From assembly GCF_030272615.1 (NCBI RefSeq), contig NC_081413.1:722699649-722763648 (forward strand): a stretch of DNA of 64,000 bases. Reading direction: 5' to 3'. This DNA comes from Cryptomeria japonica. Its lineage: Eukaryota; Streptophyta; Pinopsida; Cupressales; Cupressaceae. Each line of letters opens with the position of its first letter. The first letter of the stretch is position 1. Of this stretch, positions 44,990 through 57,783 are shown one piece after another. The notes beneath the pieces were generated by a model. The model did no database searches, was not told where the DNA came from, and was given only the letters and a program-made list of their open reading frames with translations. A program made the translations under genes and the position numbers.

Positions 44990-47207
44990 TACAGAGATCC
45001 ATTTAGCAAGGTTGCCCCTTAGCTCCATATCTCTATGCCTTCATGACTGATGATTTGGGATACATGTTGCAATATGCCAATAATTTGAAGCTGATTTCAA
45101 GAATTTCCATTTCTATTGATGTTGTTGTAATCAACTTTCACTATGCTGATAACGGTTTGTTATTTTTTAAAAAATACTAAAAAAAACATCTCTAATACAA
45201 TGGAGATTTTGGAACTATATTGCGTTGTCTTCGGATCTAAACTTGCACATGATAAAATTGAATTTTTGATGATTCAATCTGGCCTACTCCCTAATGGATA
45301 CCTTGAGAATGAAAACTAATCAAACATGGGGAAATCATGAGTTATCTTGGTATTCTGTTTGGTATTGGGGTTCCTCTTTCTAATATGTGGGCTTGGTATT
45401 CAAATAGAGTAGGAAATAAACTCTTTAACTAGGGAAATAAATTTCTTTCCTTGGTTGGTAAAATACAAGTTGCCAATAAAATATTTCTTGCAACTCATGC
45501 TTATTATTCTTCGTATTGGATACCTAAAAAGGGGCATGCTGATATAATTAAAATCATTCGTCAATTTCTTTCGGCAAAATGGGATGGTAATAGGGGCTTT
45601 ATATCCACTTCATGGAACCATTGTATTCAACCCAAAAGTAAAGGTGGCCTTGGGTTAATAGACCCAAGAACACAAGGAATTTTTTTGGCAACTAAGTGGA
45701 TCATTAGAGCTACACATGGTGATGAATTGTGGAAGATTCTTATACAAAATTGCATTAATTTTTCCTCTCTCAAAAGTAAATGGCAACAAGTTGGCTGGCT
45801 AGATAAAATTCTTCATGCTCCTTTTTTTTTTTTTTTCAATCAAGGCATCCTTTCCTCTTCAGTCAATATGGAAGGCTTGACAACATATTTGTCATCTTCT
45901 TAGTTGGAGAGAAAATTCACTTCAACATGGATTTAGTTTCTCCGCTTCTTCTATATGGTGGAATAGGCATATTCTTTATCACAACCAACTCCTTGCCTTA
46001 GTGTTTCCCACTCATTCTTTCCACCTGTTCAGAAGAGGGGTTTGTAAAGTTGGGGATCTCTAGGACTTCTCTTTAATGAACTAGTTACCTTGGCATATTG
46101 TTAAAGCTCAATACAACATAAGTAACAAATATAAAGTGTTTTTGACTTTTGTCCAATCTTTAGTGCCTTTGGATCTATCTATGAAATTATGTACTCCTAT
46201 CCAATGCAGTTTCTTCAAGGACTGGTTATGGATGTCTTCATATCCATTTCTATTTTTCCTCTTTAAAAGGTCTACTTATAGTTGCTTCCTCATATGCCCT
46301 TGAAGACTTGATTGAACTCCAAATGGAAATGTATATTCAGTGAGAAATTTTGGTCAAAACTCTTTGCTTAGATTTGGAAATCAAAAGTTGGTTTAGATGC
46401 TCAATTAACCGCTTGGAAGATTCTACATTGCAAATTTCCTATTGGTGTCAGGCTGAAATGTATGATGGTCTAAACATTAAATTGCCCTTTTTGTCACATG
46501 CAAGAAAATATAAGACATATTTTTTGGGGGTGTCAGTTTGTTAAAAAACAGTGGAATATTGTTTTCAATGATTTGCATGATATTTTTGAACAAAAATAAG
46601 CTGGAAAGAGGCTCTTCTCGAAGTTGGCCTTCATGCTAATATTATTGCCGATGGTGTTAGACATGTTATTTTCTTGCATATTTGGAAATAAAGGTCTAAG
46701 GCTATCTTTAATAACCATAATAATCACCAAGAATTTGTATATTTGAGGCTTTACTCTGATATCTTCTACTGCCTTGCCTGTCTCTTTTCACAATTACAAG
46801 TTGAAGTTGAAAAGAATTTAAAGGTTGACTTCCAAATATAAAGAATCAAATCTCAAGCCACACAACTGCTTATAACACTGAAAGTTGGCATTGGGCAAAG
46901 GTTAAAGTATCTATTGCAGGACTGATTGATGGTTTGATTTATGATGTTGTCATGTTGCTGGTCTTCTTTAGGTTGTTGAAGTAGCATGTACATTGTTGTG
47001 TTTTGTTTGTTTGGGCTGTTGTAGCAACATATACACTGTAATGCCTCTTTGTCATGTTGTTGGCTGCTATAGCAGCGTATATGCTGTATATCTCTTCTTG
47101 CTGGTCATGTCTTGATTGATTAGGTGTTTTCAGTTTTTGTTCTTATTCTTACAATTTTTAACAATAATTTTTACTATATTTTTACATTCTTTCGGAAAAA
47201 AACAGAA
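44990..47207 (+). pseudogene. Decayed LINE (non-LTR retrotransposon), 5'-truncated
   Basis: Reverse transcriptase motifs appear in broken frames. 'GCPLAPYLYAFMTDDLGYM' lies near 45012-45068, and FHYADNGLLFF near 45138-45168 has YADN in place of catalytic YADD. GEIMSYLGILFGI follows near 45340. An open 150-codon stretch (45451-45903) has VGKIQVANKIFLATHAYYSS and KSKGGLGLIDPRTQGIFLATKW, the region after the thumb. A zf-RVT-like part, LTAWKILHCKFPIGVRL with CPFCHMQENIRHIFWGC, lies near 46400-46530. A T-rich 3' UTR ends in an A-run at about 47198-47207. Domain order fits plant L1-type LINEs. Many stops exclude activity. Confidence 0.85.
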
Positions 47208-47714
47208 AGATGATAATAAGATGCTGAAAAAATACATTGTTTCCAAATCTAACCTGATGTGTAAACACATCTACTTTTATAAAGAGGGAAAAGAACGGAT
47301 TGAGGATAGCTCTTATTCTTCCTATTTTAACTTTATTTAATATAAAAAAATAAAAATAACCCCACATGTTGACAATGTGAGGCAAATAAGAGTTTTCTAA
47401 AGAGAAAGATAACCCAAAGCCAATTTGAGCTACACCGGTGCTGATTGGCCCGCCATTCTTTGAATTTTCTACGAACAGCTAGATCTCCATTACCAACAAT
47501 TTCTACCGGCACATTTAGAAAATCGAATTCCTGGAATCTCGAGATTGAGAAACGTTTTTTCACTCATGAAAGATTATTGTCATGATTATTGCACAGGGTC
47601 CCACAGTTTTGCTAACCCCTTTTTGAGAAAACTATAAAGCAAACTATGGGGCAGATCATCTAAACTGTCCCGTACAATTAATGAGGAACAGTTCCTAGAA
47701 ACCATTTTTCTCAT
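47208..47714. other. Upstream flank of the GLR exon
   Basis: Non-coding. It contains the stretch between the LINE tail and the TATA box of the glutamate-receptor-like gene. No further motif could be supported. Confidence 0.4.
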
Positions 47715-47722
47715 TATAAATA
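47715..47722 (+). promoter_or_regulatory. TATA box upstream of the GLR exon
   Basis: TATAAATA lies 428 bp before the exon 1 ATG. Transcription would begin near 47750, giving a 5' UTR of about 400 nt, possibly with an intron. Confidence 0.5.
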
Positions 47723-48149
47723 CCATTAATCTATGCTCAGAACTGTACATAAAACAGCCTTGAATCGCTCCGCTCCAACAACTCCACTTTGGAAATTACC
47801 CTTCAACATTTTCCTAGGTACAAGGACTAAAGAGAACAAGCAGGCTTACAGGGCATGGATTATATTTAGGCTTGGCTAATGGAGAAGAAAATCTTTGCTT
47901 TGATTTATTAGAAGTTCTTAATTACAACTGGGTATGGCTGCCTACTTACCTTGCTCTTACATGACCTCGAGAACTCTCTCAATCTGCATTGCTTCTTTGC
48001 CCCTGAACATACTAAGTTAACTTTACTTACTGCATTTGACATTTGATTCTGAATAATCCAAACTTGAGCCCTTTTGGCTCCTTGTACATCCCAATACCTA
48101 ATTTGTGTGTAAGGAAGTTTCAAGATAGGCTTGTCTAGCTCTTCTGCAT

Positions 48150-48396
48150 ATGCACCTCATGGTGGGTCTTTTCTTGGTGATGATTTTATGCTTATTGTTT
48201 CCCCAAGATGTAAAACCCGAAATTATAAATATAGGGGCCCTGCTTGCATACAATACTACCATTGGAGATGTTGCAAGGAGAGCCATTGAGCTCGCTGTGG
48301 AAGATGTTAATAAGAATTCTAGTGTACTTAATGGAAATCGGCTTGTGCTCAGTATGGTGGATTCAAATTGCTCTGCATGGATAGGCACTGCTGCAG
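48150..48396 (+). CDS. Glutamate-receptor-like channel (GLR), exon 1
   Basis: An ATG at 48150 opens a signal-peptide-like N-terminus (MHLMVGLFLVMILCLLFP, hydrophobic, followed by a polar region). It then reads INIGALLAYNTTIGDVARRA, IELAVEDVNKNSSVL and LVLSMVDSNCSAWIG. This matches the start of the amino-terminal ligand-binding domain of plant GLR proteins, including the paired DVN..SS and SNCS motifs. The coding part ends at a good splice donor, CAG|GTAC, at 48396/48397 (82 codons plus one base). GLRs are ligand-gated cation channels of about 900 residues at the plasma membrane. No second exon (IGPQ block) was seen up to base 64000. Either the first intron exceeds 15 kb, as some conifer introns do, or this is a gene fragment. 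The exon itself has no damage. Confidence 0.78.
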
Positions 48397-49243
48397 GTAC
48401 ACGACATTTTGCTGTTCCCCTCCAGCTACAAATTTGCTTTCAAATGCATCTCAGTTTAGATAATCAAATTTATGGTCTTTGTCTTTAATCTTTTCCCTGA
48501 TGATGGCACATGGGGAAACCCATAGAGAGAGCTGAAACATTGAACCGACACAATCTATCAAATATAACCTAAAAAGAATCTTCCAAATTCTGTGATTCCA
48601 AAGATTTTCTGGAACCAAATACTTCATTTAGTAACATTTTCTCATACTAAAGAAGCTTATCCAGTGTAAGTTTTCCACTTTTTTCTGCTCTGTTGGAGTT
48701 TGTTTAGTCTCATCATAAATACCAACGAAAATAGCAGACACAAGCAACTTGGTCCTAGACAACGAAATGGGTTGTATCTGCAGAGCCCTCTTCATGCAAC
48801 AACAATTTTCCTTGAACATCACCATTTTGTTATTTTGTGCAATGGCAAGGTTTTTAGATGAATTCTAGAGAACACAGAGACTGTGATGCGGCCAAAAAAT
48901 GTCTAGATTCCTCTTAAATCTCTGTCTTGGCCAAACTAAAATACATATCAAAGATAAATTCCTCATGATCCAGCTTCCTCTTTAATCCCCTTTTTCCTGC
49001 TTGTAATTTTCAATACGAAGCTTTATGATCTCCTCTAGTTGGTCGGCCACCGAATCCAATGACTAAAGAGAAAAAAAACAAGCATCCCAAGCTGTAATTA
49101 CATCTCTGTGTAGGTCAAGCATGAGATTCAGAGTCACTGAAAGACAAGGATGATCGTTGGAATAGTATTGCTTACGATAGAAAAGTACGGCATAAAAAAA
49201 CAGAAATGGTCACGGGCACTTTACGCGAAACATTAAACGATTA
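48397..49243. other. Presumed GLR intron 1, first part
   Basis: Non-coding sequence after the donor site. Nothing specific was recognised. Confidence 0.4.
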
Positions 49244-49704
49244 GGGGAAAGGACCCAGTAGTCGTGCACCCTAACTTCACGCTTCTCAAAATCCTACTTG
49301 GAAATTTCGAATCACTCCGATTTTTTTACAGCAGCTTACTTGGCAAGTCCCCTGCTTATAACTAAGGTTTCAGGGCCACATCATCAAATATGATGCCACA
49401 TCAGCATGCTTTTTGCCAAGGTGTCCAAAACAGCCCCCAAAAAAAGTGAGACCAATAGGCGTGCAAAAGAGACCCCAATAGTTGTGCAGCCGATTTGGCA
49501 TCACCTGATTGGTTACTTTTTACAATATTAGTACATTTCTTAACAACTATTGGTACATTTCCTAACAACTGTTGGTACATTTCCTAACAAAAATTGATAT
49601 TTTTTGTTTCAAACAATAGATTTTATTTGTTCAATTTTTGGAACAAAAGGTATCAACAACCCTCACAACAATTGGAACATGCTTAACTACTGGGTCCTTT
49701 CCCC
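49244..49704. mobile_element. MITE with 19-bp terminal inverted repeats and TA duplication
   Basis: GGGGAAAGGACCCAGTAGT at 49244-49262 is the exact inverse of 49686-49704, and both ends are flanked by TA. This fits a Tc1/mariner-type MITE of 461 bp. Inside, AACWRYTGGTACATTTCCTAA-like units repeat three times (49540-49595). There is no coding capacity. Confidence 0.82.
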
Positions 49705-49839
49705 TACTACACGCAATGAACTAAGTTTGTTAAGCTGTTCTTTTTGTTGTCCTTTTCTATAAAAAGAATAGTAATTCAGAGGTTAAAAATAGTACTATTC
49801 AGGATAGAATTTAAAATAGATAAATCTTACAAAATGAAT

Positions 49840-50266
49840 ATAGGAGTTGTGCACCCTAATTTCGTGTTTTTCAAAATCTTATGTGGAAATTTCAAATCAG
49901 TCCCAATTTTTTATAGCAGGTTACTTGGCAACTCCCTTGCTTATAACTAAGGTTTCAGAGCAACATTAGCAAATATGATGCCACATCAGCATGTTTTTTG
50001 CAAAGGTGTCTTAAACAACCTCAAAAAGGTGAGACGAATAGTCGTGTAAAGGGGGCCCCCATACTTGTGCAGCTGATGTGGCATCACATGATTGGTTGCT
50101 TTTTACAACTAAGAGTACATTTCATTCAATTATGGGTAGTCATCATCAGCAATGACAACTTTAAAGTCAAAACTATTGGTGCAATGTTGTTAAAAATATT
50201 GGACATTAAATCAACAAATATGGATATTAAATCAATAACTATTATCAGTCCTCTCCCCTAACTAAT
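49840..50266. mobile_element. Second, decayed copy of the same MITE family
   Basis: 49846-50123 is similar to 49259-49541, sharing for example CTTATAACTAAGGTTTCAG and ATGATGCCACATCAGCATG. The right end CAGTCCTCTCCCCTAA is a degraded version of the other copy's right terminus, and the left terminus is lost. It is in the same orientation, about 590 bp downstream. Confidence 0.75.
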
Positions 50267-50519
50267 AAAAATAATGAAATCAAAGCATGACTTAAATTTG
50301 ATGGCTTTGTAGTTATGTTTAGATATTTTTATTATAAAATATAATTAAAATATGAAGACAAAATGTGATTTATTAAAAAAGAGATTTTTAAATTAGATCA
50401 TTACAATTTACATGGGATTCCTTTTATATATATTTAATTTATATATGATTTTATTTATAAATAAATATGTTTTAATATTTGAAAGACAATTTTAAATAGA
50501 TAACTGTCATAAATAACTT

Positions 50520-50846
50520 TTTTACAAGAAGAATAGAGTGTCAAAACATCTCTTTGATTCACATTGAGGATAAAGATAAAGACAAGGACACTAATGAGGG
50601 CTGGAATTTTCTTATCATCACTTCAAACTTCGCTGATGTATGGGGCAAGTTGGGGACCTCATGCCTCCTTCGATTGATATAGCTCTTGCCATTTAGTGGC
50701 TTTGTTTATTGTTTCTATGCTTTTTTTGGTCTTAGCCTTGTTTGACTCTTTAGGTGTGATCTTGTATCCACCCTTTTTTTGGTGAATATATGTACTTTTA
50801 TTTTCTTATTAATAGAATTTTGACACTTATTCATAAAAAAAATTTG
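50520..50846 (+). pseudogene. LINE 3'-UTR remnant with A-tail
   Basis: The sequence ends TATGTACTTTTATTTTCTTATTAATAGAATTTTGACACTTATTC followed by a short A-run. This wording is typical of plant LINE 3' ends. No coding motif is left. Confidence 0.45.
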
Positions 50847-52798
50847 TTTTGAACGGAAGAGAGATCCTTCAACAAAGAGGTTTTAGTTTACTTAGTTTGT
50901 GTCAAGGTCCTGAACAAAAGGTAAGTAATCCCTTAAATAACATAAAAATATTAATATAATATTTAAAAAAAACAAGTCTAGATTTGTTTGTTAAAATTAG
51001 GTTTATAAATATGACAATGAAATAATTTAATTTAGAGTTGTGTTAGATTAATGTAATTAATCTTAGAAATTTATAAATAACTAGAAAAGAAGATGCTCTG
51101 TTGATGTAGATGATTGATATATAATTGTGTATTGTTTTGATCATAATTTTTGAATTGTAATTACAAATTACAATTTCTTATGTGTTCAAAGCATAACGAT
51201 TAAATTTGACTTGGGTTACTCACATAATTTGACATATTGATTCCAAGCATTGTAGATTTGATTTGTCGTGCAAATCTAACTTGCACCATGTGAGAATGAT
51301 CTATCAAAATGGGACTTGAAAACCTATTTGCCTTTATCTTCTAGGTTTTTGATAGGGATGCCATTTAGGAGATTGTTGACTTGATAGGTGATTGCATTAT
51401 CTTAGGTCTACTCCTTGGATATTTTGGTTTAACAATAATTAGTATATCGAATACATACACAGACATGTAGATGTCCTATATTCAAGTGATGTTGATTTGA
51501 TTGCTTTTCCCCTTGATAAATCAAAGCGTGTTCTTATAATGTTCTAGTATTTGTTTTATGAAATTGTGTACATTGCATATCTTCAAATACCTTGACATAG
51601 CAACATGTCACACAAACTTGTGTTAAGTTGGCACATGACAACTAGTAGAAGAGGGCAGAAAGTTTAAATTTTGAATTTAATGATTTGAACCACAATTATG
51701 AGATTGACTCATATCAATCTCGATTCAGTAATGAATCATGGTGCTAAAATGGTGATCTCAAGGAATGGGGAAAATGTACAAATTGCAAACAAAGATAGAT
51801 AAATGTTGAATGGATAATGAATGCACGTAGATAAATGAAAATATAGATATAGTGGATACAAATTGCAGTTTCATCGTTAGCCAAACCTAACACAAAAATA
51901 TGCCACTTATTAATATATTATTACATTTAAAACATTCTATTAAAATGAACACAAAACTAAATGACAAAATGATTTAGATATATAAATTTCACCATTATAT
52001 ATGTTTAATAATATTCCTTGACTAAAACATCTTTGAACACAATTCTTGAAGGAACAAGATACTCCCCTTAGGATCTCTCCTAAAATTCGAATTTAGAAAA
52101 ATTCAAAGATAAAAAGAAAATTGTTGAAGGCGCTTGCCCTTGTAATATGAAATGTGTGTAGAGGGAACTAGATGGCTTGTAGCAACAAAGAGTAGATGAC
52201 CCTCATGCTTAATGTGAGAAGACAAAATTAAGGTCTAGTAGCATAGCATGAAGAGGTGGGGGGTTCATCATCTCAATAACCCATCCCTATTTATGTGTGA
52301 AGCTTTAATATTACGAATAGTTAACTATCTTGTTGTTATTTGTCTTATACAAGTCTCGATATCCGAGAGTAACGATTTATTCAAGGTAGAGGGGCAAGAA
52401 TCTTTGGTTGATAAGTAGAGAATGTTGTAAGGGAACCTTTGAAGTCCCTCAAAAAAAGGTATTTTAGAGTGCCCTTAGATATTATGTGGACAAGGCACCT
52501 ATCCCTTCTTAGAGAGAATCAAGATTGACATTTTTTATAGCCTTGTGGAATATGGTGGGTGGTCTCAACTTGTAAACTGAATGTAAACCCTTAACCAACC
52601 AAAGAAAATCCACAAGCTATGTGATTGATGGTGTTGGAGATTGTCAGGATGGATAATGTTGTCATCAACAATTTGTGAGGAAAGCTCAAAATGGAAAGTC
52701 ATCTTGGTTTTAGATCTTGCGAGGTAGAGAGATCCCAATGACTTTAGTAATTGCCAACATATGTCCTCTCTAGAATTAATTCAATCATATACAACAAA
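50847..52798. other. Unassigned interval
   Basis: About 1.9 kb without supported genes, RNA or repeats. Confidence 0.45.
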
Positions 52799-53421
52799 TG
52801 TTGCCACAAAGACTTGTGATCAGAATTGTTTTAATCTGAAAACTGTTTACATGGAAATTCTACAAGACGATGTGTGCAAGCTGAAACGTAAACCAACAAA
52901 GTTGAATAATATTGTAGAACAAATTAGTTGTGAATAATTAGTGAAGAAAATAAAATAGAAAAACAAAATAACAGACAAGACACAAATTTACGTGGTAAAA
53001 CCTTGACAATATGCCAAGGAAACATCCATAGGGAAAGGTATCAGTATTCTTATTGCTTAGAAAAAATAATTGCAATCTTCATATAGCTACTACTATTACA
53101 ATTCACTTTGCCTTCAAGGCAACAAAGATATATAGAATATCTTCAAGATAGCAACCACCATTAAATTTAGAAATAACTAGTTTTTTTCCTTTAAAGAAAT
53201 TAGGAATTATCTCTTATGGAAAATATAGTTTTCCCCTAAGATAAGATTTGTTTTATTCTTTAATTGTTGTCACTGTTAATGCATTAGTAGCTTCTGCAAG
53301 ATAAGACTCTCCTAACTCATTAATCTCCTCTATTCTGTTATTAGTTTACTCATTCATGCTTTATGTTTATCAGACTATAACATTGGTCATAATTATGATA
53401 TTGATATTGGATAATGATAGA

Positions 53422-53850
53422 TTAGATTGACGACCTGCTTAACTATGTTAAGCGTCAATCTAAATGCTATCGGGCTATTAACCCGAATAGCCCGATAGCA
53501 TATAATGCTAACAGCTATTGTTATTGTTTACGTTATATTAATCCATTATTATATGCTTTGATACCGATTCATTATCGGGTATGTTTTATATCTGTAACAA
53601 TTAACAAATGATACCGATTCATGATCGGATATGTTTATAAGCACTGTTACCATTAACAATGATACCGATTCATTATCGGGCATGTTTATAAGCACTGTTA
53701 TCATTAAATGATACCGATTCATTATCGGGTATGTTTATAGCACCGATTAGTTATGGATCGGTTGATGTTAGTAAGGGTCACGACCAAGTGACATCTTGGT
53801 CGGACATGTCTAAAAGACATGTCTGATCAAGGTGCCACTTGATCGTGGCC
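53422..53850. repeat. Inverted-repeat array in the Copia-3 LTR
   Basis: A two-tier hairpin at 53422-53463 has an 11-bp outer stem and CTTAAC/GTTAAG inside. A perfect 16-bp stem (ATGCTATCGGGCTATT arm) with a 6-nt loop is at 53464-53501. Four ~50-bp tandem units begin at 53561, 53611, 53662 and 53711, each with CCGAT/ATCGG, and a fifth such stem is at 53743-53761. A 36-bp stem with a 3-nt loop is at 53776-53850, with two mismatches and four G-T pairs. The last overlaps the predicted transcription start. Confidence 0.92.
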
Positions 53851-53857
53851 ATCCTAC

Positions 53858-53865
53858 TATTTATA
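53858..53865 (-). promoter_or_regulatory. TATA box of the Copia-3 LTR
   Basis: The minus strand reads TATAAATA. Transcription would start near 53830, inside the 75-nt inverted repeat. Confidence 0.6.
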
Positions 53866-54081
53866 CATCATTCCAATCAAAGGAGATGACATTGAAATCG
53901 ATACATGTTCATCCTCCTTACCTGCAGTAAAAGAAAGATAGCAATATTAGTGTCATAGGCATAATATCAAAATTAAAATACACCATCCTGCATATAACTT
54001 GTCCATTAAATTGGAAATTACAATACATTTACAGTCACTATCCAAAAATCTCCACTTGGATGACAATTTACCCGGTACCCG

Positions 54082-56800
54082 CTAAAGCCCATTCATTACC
54101 TTTTTTGTAAGCCTAGAGATTCCAAACTCCACCTCAACTTCTCTATCAATATTGGTTTCGTAAACATGTCTGCACAATTCTAGTGTAAGAACTTTCTCAA
54201 GAGTAAATCCACCTCCATCAATAACTTGCCTTTCAAAATGGTATTTAATTGCAACATGCTTGGTCCTACTATAATAAGCTGGTTTTTTAGCCAAATGAAT
54301 AGCACTTTGACTATCACAAATTACAGTTTTTTTGTCCTACACTTTTCCAAACTCACCCAATAGACCCATTAACCAAATTGCCTCTTTAAATGCATGTGAG
54401 ACAACCATATACTCTACTTTGATAGTGGTAAAGCAACTGTTTCTTGAAGTTTTGACATCCAATAAATAGGTCCTCGTACAAGAGTAAACACAACTTTAAG
54501 TAGATCTCCTTTTGTTCAAATCACGTTCAAAATTTGAATCAACATAATCACAAACTGAATCAATGCAAGTATGGAAGGTGATGCAATGATCATTTGTGCC
54601 TCTAAAGTACCAAATCACCCATTTCATTGCTGCCCAATGTTCTTTACTTGGATTTGCCACTTACATATTGAGAAAACCAACTGCATGTGAAAATATCTGG
54701 TATTGTACATGCCATCACATATAGTAAACTTCCTACTGCATTAGCATGCTATACACGAGACATATCATCATTTTCTTCTTTATTAATAGGACATAAATTT
54801 GAAGAAGCTTAAAATGGGAAGCTAAAGGGATTTACTAGTTTCACATTCTGCATACTAAATCTTTTGAGGATCTTATCCACATATTTCTTTTGTGATAACC
54901 AAAGTTTACCATGTTCCCTGTCTTTTTGTCTTTCTATGCCCAAAATTTGTTTTGCTGCTCCTAGATCCTTCATGTCAAACATCCTAGCCAATTGAGCCTT
55001 TAACTTGACAATTTCAGCCATGTTTTTTGTTTTCTACAAGCATATGGTCAACATATAATACCAAGATAATGAATAAACTGTTTTTCAAACTTTTAAGGTA
55101 AACACCATGGTCATACTAACTTCTTGTAAAGTTCTGGCTCAACATAAAGGAATCAAACTTCTTGTACCACTGCCTGGGTGATTGCTTCAAGCCAATCAAT
55201 GACTTCCTTAGTTTCACAAACAAATTTTATGTTGCGATCTTGAAAAAACTCTTATGGTTGTTCCATCTATATCTCTTCATCCAAATCTCCATGTAAAAAT
55301 GTTGTTTTAACATTTCACTGCTCTAACTCAATATCAAGTAATGCAACTAGTGCTAATACTACTCGAATTGAAACAAGCTTAAAAACTGGTGAAAAAATTT
55401 CATGAAAATCAATAGCTTTCTTTTGAGAATACCTTTTTGTTACTAGTCTTACTTTGTACCTTTCAACTTTATTGTCAACACCCTTCTGTAGTTTGTAGAT
55501 CCATTTTCAATCAACAACTTTCTTACCCTTTGAAAGTTCTACTAAGTCCCACGTTTTATTTTTCTCCAAGGCATCCATTTCTTCTTTCATTGCTATTTTC
55601 CATTTAGCATTTTTGATACCATCCATTTCTCCTTGCTAGTAATTAGGTTGCCCATCATTAGAAATCAAAGCAACATATGAAACAAAATGACCATCCCTTT
55701 TAGGAGTGTTTCTAACTCGTGTGGATCTTTCTTAGAGATAGTTGTGGTATTTCGACATTTTCCTACATATTTTCTATGTCCACTTCTTCACCTTGAAAAG
55801 CTTCTCCTTGCTCTATATTTTTTGTAGATGGATGAGTTTCCAACTGAACTTGTTTATATTATTGTACTTGTTCTTGTTTCATATCAACTTCTACAATGTC
55901 CGATTTTGTGAGAGAACATTCATCACATACATCTTTGTTAATGATGATTTTGTGGGTAGTAGGACCCCATTGTCTATATCCCTTAACTCCATCAACATAG
56001 CCAACAAAAAATTAATTTTTGGATTTGGAGTCCAATTTAGAATACCGATCTTTAGAAACAAGAGCATATGCATCACAACCAAAAATTCTCAAATTTGCAT
56101 GATCAAAAGAATGATCTATCCATACCTCTTTAGGAATTGTACTTGTACAAACTATTGCAATTGATGGTGACTAATTTACTTGATAATGTTGTATTGATTG
56201 CTTTTGCCCACAAATCTTGCTCCAACTTGGCATTATGGAGCATGCTCCTTGCTCTCTCTAGAAGAGTCCCTTATGCATTTGGCAACACCATTTTGCCGAG
56301 AAGTGTGAATTGTGGTTTTATGCCTTTCGATCCTAGCTTCCTTACAATAATTTTCAAATTTCAAAGATGCGAACTCACCTCCATTATTTGTTTTTAAACA
56401 CTTGATTGAACTGTGAGTTCTCTTTTCAACCAAAACTCTAAACTGTTTGAATACACTAAACACATCAGCTTTACTTTTAAGAATATAGACCTGCACCTTT
56501 CAAGAGTAATCATCTATAAATGCCACAAAATATGATGATCCTCCAAAAGAAAATGTAGGGGATGGCCCCCAAACATTTGAATGAATATAGTCTAAAACCC
56601 CATTGACAAATAAGTGTATTGAAAACATTTAAATGATCAACAATTTTTGTACCTTCATTCACAAACTATACAACTGTCTCTTCAAGTAGATTTGGTTTGT
56701 CAAAGATTTTGTCATGTAAAGACTTTGCCTTTTGTACCTGCCTTTTTTGAGCGTTGTCTATTCAGATGCACTAGCAACCTATTAAGACAAAATTAGAGAG
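54082..56800 (-). pseudogene. Copia-3 pol remnant (heavily decayed)
   Basis: In minus-strand order, an integrase fragment (56496-56233) has KTNNGGEFASLKFENYC and a changed NGVAK where NGVAE is expected. A reverse transcriptase part follows, with YVDH in place of YVDD near 55060 and FDMKDLGAAKQILGIE then KKYVDKILKRF (55021-54809). The RNase H end has AKKPAYYSRTKHVAIKYHF (54294-54236). Stops and frame changes are frequent. Domain order is Ty1/copia. The 5' LTR and gag were not identified. Confidence 0.85.
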
Positions 56801-57783
56801 TTGAGAGTTACAAAATTTAAAAATTTAAATATAATAAAACTAAAAAGATAAAAGGTTATTTTTTTTAACTAAAACTTGCAATAAAATTCTGATAGTAAGA
56901 GGTTGTAGGTGTGTGTATGTTTCGCCATGGAAGTACCGCCAACTATGAGCATTGATCATATACTTGTCCCAAAGAGTGTCGAGACCACAACCATTGGAGC
57001 ATTGTGAGAACACCTTGTAATTTCTTGAAATTGTTTGCCAAACGTGTCACAACAAGAAACAAGCAACTAAACACCAATATTTTTCATTGTCATAAATTTC
57101 ATATAGGTTTCCAATATGAAATCAATGCCTTCCATTTATTTCTTGGAAAGAGTGCATAATAATGATATTGCATTGAGAAATGTTCATAAAAACAAGTCAT
57201 AAATACCTTATACTAAGGTGTGGTGGAAGCATAAAGTCTCAAAGGTTTGAAACTCCAAATGACAAAGGCTACAAGCAATAATAGGGTTAATCAGCATGCA
57301 TTCAACACCACAGAACACCTCCAGAAGTTGCAAATGCTGCTCCACCAAACAAGGATACCTTCCCACTTGCCAAACTCAACTCAAACCACCAGCAACCACC
57401 TATAAATGCACCAAATGAGGTCTTGAAAATTAGTTGCTGTTGGAACTGAATAGATAGGTTTGAAAGCATAGAATGATCACACAACGAGCCCTCCGACTTG
57501 AGAATAGCTGCTGTTACAGGTCATTAATTTAAGACAGAAGTGAAAAATTTCAAGAACCTTCAGTCCAACCAGCATGGACTACCATTCAGCTATGGCTATA
57601 GGCAGAAAGATCTCTAATTTCACCAATTATAATCACTTGAGTGGAGAGGCGATCAACTGTGGGTCTGATAATTGTTTCTAAGCACTTGTTAGGTCTGTCT
57701 ATGAACTATTACAGTCATAACAGAAGAAAGGAACTCTGCAGATTCATCCTTTAAGCATGAATAATCGCCATTTTATTGCTGCC
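56801..57783. other. Unassigned interval
   Basis: Non-coding, about 1 kb. No element boundary or gene could be supported. Confidence 0.45.

Larger units (their letters stand above)
52799..54043 (-). repeat. LTR of the decayed Copia-3 element
   Basis: It lies between flanking DNA and the decayed pol. On its right is a degraded polypurine tract (minus strand AAGTGGAGATTTTTGG, 54036-54052). It carries the conserved GTGG...CCTTG...CAAGG hairpin near 52993-53030, a minus-strand TATAAATA (53858-53865), and the inverted-repeat array listed next. The left boundary (TGTTGCC at 52799) is estimated and no target duplication was found. Confidence 0.6.
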
